64,000 nt of DNA from Sepiola atlantica. Lineage: Eukaryota > Mollusca > Cephalopoda > Sepiida > Sepiolidae. Made by a program: the position numbers and the translations under genes. The notes under the pieces were generated by a model. The model was not told the DNA's origin, did no database searches, and was given only the letters and a program-made list of their open reading frames with translations. This document shows, in pieces, positions 60,761 through 64,000 of the stretch. Within the stretch, counting starts at the first letter, position 1. Each line of letters starts with the position of its first letter. Location of the stretch: positions 150,899,107-150,963,106 of the forward strand of contig OY744520.1 in the NCBI GenBank assembly GCA_963556195.1, given 5' to 3'.

Positions 60761-62362
60761 AACTAGCAGACAACAGGTGTATCATGTTGGTGTAGTGTGT
60801 TTATGTAGTTTAAAAATATATTTTTTGGGGGTATATCCCATAATCTATTGTAGGAGTTTGTTACGTATTTCGATTCTATAACCACCCAGTATGAACACAT
60901 ACCCACCGATCTTATTGTGCAATCTTTAGACAAAACAGATCCTAGCACAAAAGCCAAAAAAGTGTATTTTCATTCGAGTTTGACGTTTTACACAATACAT
61001 TTAAAAATAACTTTCTTTGCAAAGCATCTTTAGAGATCGAGCGATCTCATCTTTTACAAAAGTGGTGCAGCGTGAGAACGTACGTACAGACCTGAATTAT
61101 AAAACTTGTGAAAATGTTTGCAAATCATTTAATTTGAATTGGAATATGTAAATAGTATTTAAAAAAAAAAACTGAAATTATTAAATATATAAAATAAATT
61201 TAAATTGTATTTAATTATTTGAAAAATATAATGTTTAAATAGAAGAAATATAATTATTTTTTTTAAATTCTTAACTTAAATTGACTATCTAATAATTGAA
61301 AAGAAAAACAATGCATTTCATTTAAAAAAAAGAACAGAAGAAACACAAAAAGAATAATTAAATGATAATAATACAATTTAGAGGGGATTTTACAGGGTTA
61401 AAAGTATGGGTACAAGTAGTAAGCAACCCCATCATTTATTTTGCTTGTTAAGTTATTTTTAAAACTTCACTTATTTAAGTAAAACTTTGAATTAATTAAT
61501 AGAATATTGTCATGTGTGATGCTGTCTCTGTGGGAAGTACTTAATCATGTAGTAGGGTTTTAAGAAAAGACTGATGTATTTTTGATAATATTCTTAAATA
61601 TGTTTCAAAAATAAATCACATGACTGAAGTTATTTTATATTGTTTTTCTATTTATTATTTCCAAATAACTTTATTCTTAAACTTAATCTCTAAATGTATT
61701 AATAAAGTATAGACAATCGTTGTTGTATCGCAAGGGGCAGTACTGAATCATGTAGTAGGGCTGTACAGAAAAGAAACATGTTTTAATTGACTATATACTA
61801 ATTATGTACTTTTACTTTTCATGAACTAAAAATATACTTGAAGTAATATGGCAAATAGCAATCGCTCATGGATTCTTCACATCTCGAATGATGCTTTGAG
61901 CAAATTAAACTTTATTTAATGAATCACCTAATTCATTATTATTTATTATTCTCTTTACATTGCTAATTTTACTCAACATTAAATTATTCAAATCTCAATT
62001 TCAGCTTCAATATTTTAAGAGTTAGTTCCACTGATTCTGTAATTTTACAGGTTTATATTTCAGAATATTTATACACATGCATCCACATTTTCTGTCTAGT
62101 ATCATATATATTAATTGTATATACAATATACTTATGACAAGTTACAACATCTAACCGCTAGTGTTTCATTCCTAAAGGAAAACATCAGACTAAATTGATG
62201 AATAATAATTCAAAATGAGGATTCCCTCCAAGAATTAACCTACAAACATTTATGTGTAACTAACTTGCCATTATTATATTTTTAAATACTAATAATATCT
62301 ATCAGCGTATTTGGCTCTGAAGTAATACTGAATCAAAAGTATATACGTAGTATATTGTTTTG
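60761..62362. other. no gene; weak 204-bp direct repeat
   Basis: AATCATGTAGTAGGG occurs at ~61542 and ~61746 with loosely similar flanks (GTACTTAATC / GTACTGAATC, AAGAAAAGA / CAGAAAAGA). Otherwise very AT-rich DNA without coding signal. Confidence 0.5.
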
Positions 62363-62480
62363 TAATATAAGTGTGTATATATATATATATATAAGAAGCG
62401 TAATCATATTCATTTTTATGTGTTCTCTCTCTGTATATATATATATATGTACATATATATATACATATAAATATATATAT
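62363..62480. repeat. short (TA)n patches
   Basis: TA runs near 62376-62392 and 62436-62482 with ACATA/GTACA interruptions. Confidence 0.85.
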
Positions 62481-62880
62481 ATGTGCGTGTATGAACATTG
62501 TTAAAGAAAAGTGGGCAAACAAAATAACATTCTAGTGAACATAAAGGATACGAACGCATCATTTAAGTGGAACTAATATATTTACGTCGAAGTATGCCGA
62601 CCATATCCATTTGGTTATATAGTTTTATAGAATGTAAAATTCAAGATATTATACAGTAAAATAAGGAAAATCCGGCGAGTGGAGGGATAAACAGAAATAG
62701 GATCTAGGAAGTAAAATGCTGAGTTTTTTTTTAAATAAAAGCATATCACCAAATAGGTTCTGACCAAATATCTTATGTCCAACTTCATCGATGCGTTTTT
62801 GTCCTTACTTTCATTACAATGTTACTTTTCCATAAACATTTTCTACATTCTGTCTGAAATCTTGATTTTATATTAACTCC
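62481..62880. other. no recognisable feature
   Basis: AT-rich spacer. Confidence 0.5.
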
Positions 62881-63017
<137 letters not shown>

Positions 63018-63185
63018 ATAAAAGAGAGAGAAAAGAGCGATAGTCGATTAGTGCCGGCTTTTAAAATCTGCTTAAATATGCGGGCTCACACTTCTATACA
63101 GTGCATGATGACCTCTTATAATTACTAAATAAAATAAGTAGTTTATCATCAGTTATTAATAGTCTCTCCTTCTATCTCTCTCTCT

Positions 63186-63219
<34 letters not shown>

Positions 63220-63275
63220 TTATATATATGATTATTTATTTTTTATGAAGTGTTTATGAATTTTGTGGCTGTCTC

Positions 63276-63312
<37 letters not shown>

Positions 63313-63330
63313 ATATATATATATATATAG
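63186..63330. repeat. (TA)n tracts
   Basis: TA runs at ~63187-63228 and ~63280-63329, the first preceded by a short CT run. Confidence 0.93.
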
Positions 63331-63391
63331 TGTCAGGTTGTATATGAAAAGAAATCAAATAAAGTGCTCGATCATATAAGAGGGTTAATAT

Positions 63392-63503
63392 AATTTATTT
63401 AAATACTGTATATTACACCTTTCCGAAATGTACCGCGGTTTCATCTTAAAGGGTAGATTTAGACATAGTTAGTAAATCTCTGTAATATACAGAATTTAAA
63501 TAA

Positions 63504-63506
<3 letters not shown>
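63392..63506. repeat. inverted repeat with 26-bp arms next to (TA)n
   Basis: 63392-63417 (AATTTATTTAAATACTGTAT...) and the reverse complement of 63481-63506 differ at one base. The loop contains CGAAATGTACCGCGGTTTCA. A TA run abuts the right arm, as in the other fold-back elements of this window. Confidence 0.8.

Positions 63507-63570
<64 letters not shown>
63507..63570. repeat. (TA)n microsatellite
   Basis: Clean TA run. Confidence 0.95.
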
Positions 63571-63572
<2 letters not shown>

Positions 63573-64000
63573 TCTATATACGTTTTTCTCATATCTACTT
63601 ATATATCTAAGTTTCATGTTATACATACATGTTTATCTAGTTGCATCTATCTATCTATCTCTTCCTCTGTCGGTATATACTTTTAAATTTGTTTCTATCT
63701 GTTTCTTTATTTCTTTTATCTATGTACTTCTTTCTTTTTCTCACAAACTGTTGTTGTACATCTACTTTTTTTGTTGCATCTCTTCTTTCTAAAAATCTCC
63801 TCCGTAAAACACAGATTGTTTTTATTGTTATGTTTTTGTAAATTCTTTTTTGCTTTATTTTTCATACTTCATATTCCGCTTAGCTCGTAGATCTCCGATT
63901 ATATATTTAGCCAACGGTTTTTTTTAACTCTTCCCTCTTTCCACGTTAAACGTATTTTTCTCTTCGCAAACTCGCTTTTCGCGTGGTCTTAAATCTCAAA
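63571..64000. other. no gene; pyrimidine-rich end of window
   Basis: TATC-like and TTTC-rich sequence. The 95-codon plus-strand open frame here begins inside (TA)n and is compositional. Confidence 0.5.

Overview
The window reads as repeat-rich intergenic or intronic DNA from an animal genome, most likely a mollusc and plausibly a coleoid cephalopod such as an octopus. The reasons are the AT-rich composition, dozens of long (TA)n tracts, and the mix of repeats: a jockey-like LINE family in many copies, a Helitron, mariner and Ty3/gypsy relics, and a TIR-bounded element whose protein I recognise from memory as a multicopy 'uncharacterized protein' family of cephalopods and other marine invertebrates. 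The organism is an inference. I see no intact host gene, tRNA, rRNA or CRISPR array. Host exons too short or diverged for me to spot are possible.

Layout. 1-3 kb: (TA)n and (TTA)n tracts and a decayed Ty3/gypsy pol fragment (minus). 3.0-7.2 kb: a 4.19-kb DNA transposon with ~150-bp terminal inverted repeats around a full-length but frameshifted transposase-like pseudogene (minus). 8.1 kb: an orphan Helitron 3' end. 9.3-11.4 kb: microsatellites and a mariner transposase relic (minus). 12.9-15.1 kb: a LINE relic from endonuclease to RT C-terminus (minus). 16-18.5 kb: polypyrimidine and trinucleotide repeats. 19.5, 22.9, 27.2 and 31.6 kb: further LINE fragments (all minus). 25.8-26.95 kb: a diverged tandem array with a unit of about 330-355 bp. 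28.4-29.0 kb: a MITE-like element. 35.6-41.4 kb: several (TA)n-flanked fold-back elements, a 1.3-kb purine tract and a perfect 125-bp palindrome. 43.8-45.4 and 54.4-56.9 kb: the two best LINE copies (plus). 46.5-52.8 kb: a nearly intact autonomous Helitron (plus) with its RepHel protein broken only by two frameshifts. 52.8-53.5 kb: a large fold-back element directly abutting the Helitron. 57-64 kb: simple repeats, weak diverged repeats and T-rich DNA.

How the parts relate. The region looks built by repeated insertion. The Helitron appears to have inserted at an A|T site inside the (TA)n arm of the fold-back element, so the order of those two events can be read. The LINE copies fall into two subfamilies, one of which shares a ~60-nt 3' tail. 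The Helitron is clearly the youngest large coding element. The TIR transposon is old, but both ends and nearly every part of its protein can still be recognised. All coding relics here are mobile-element genes.
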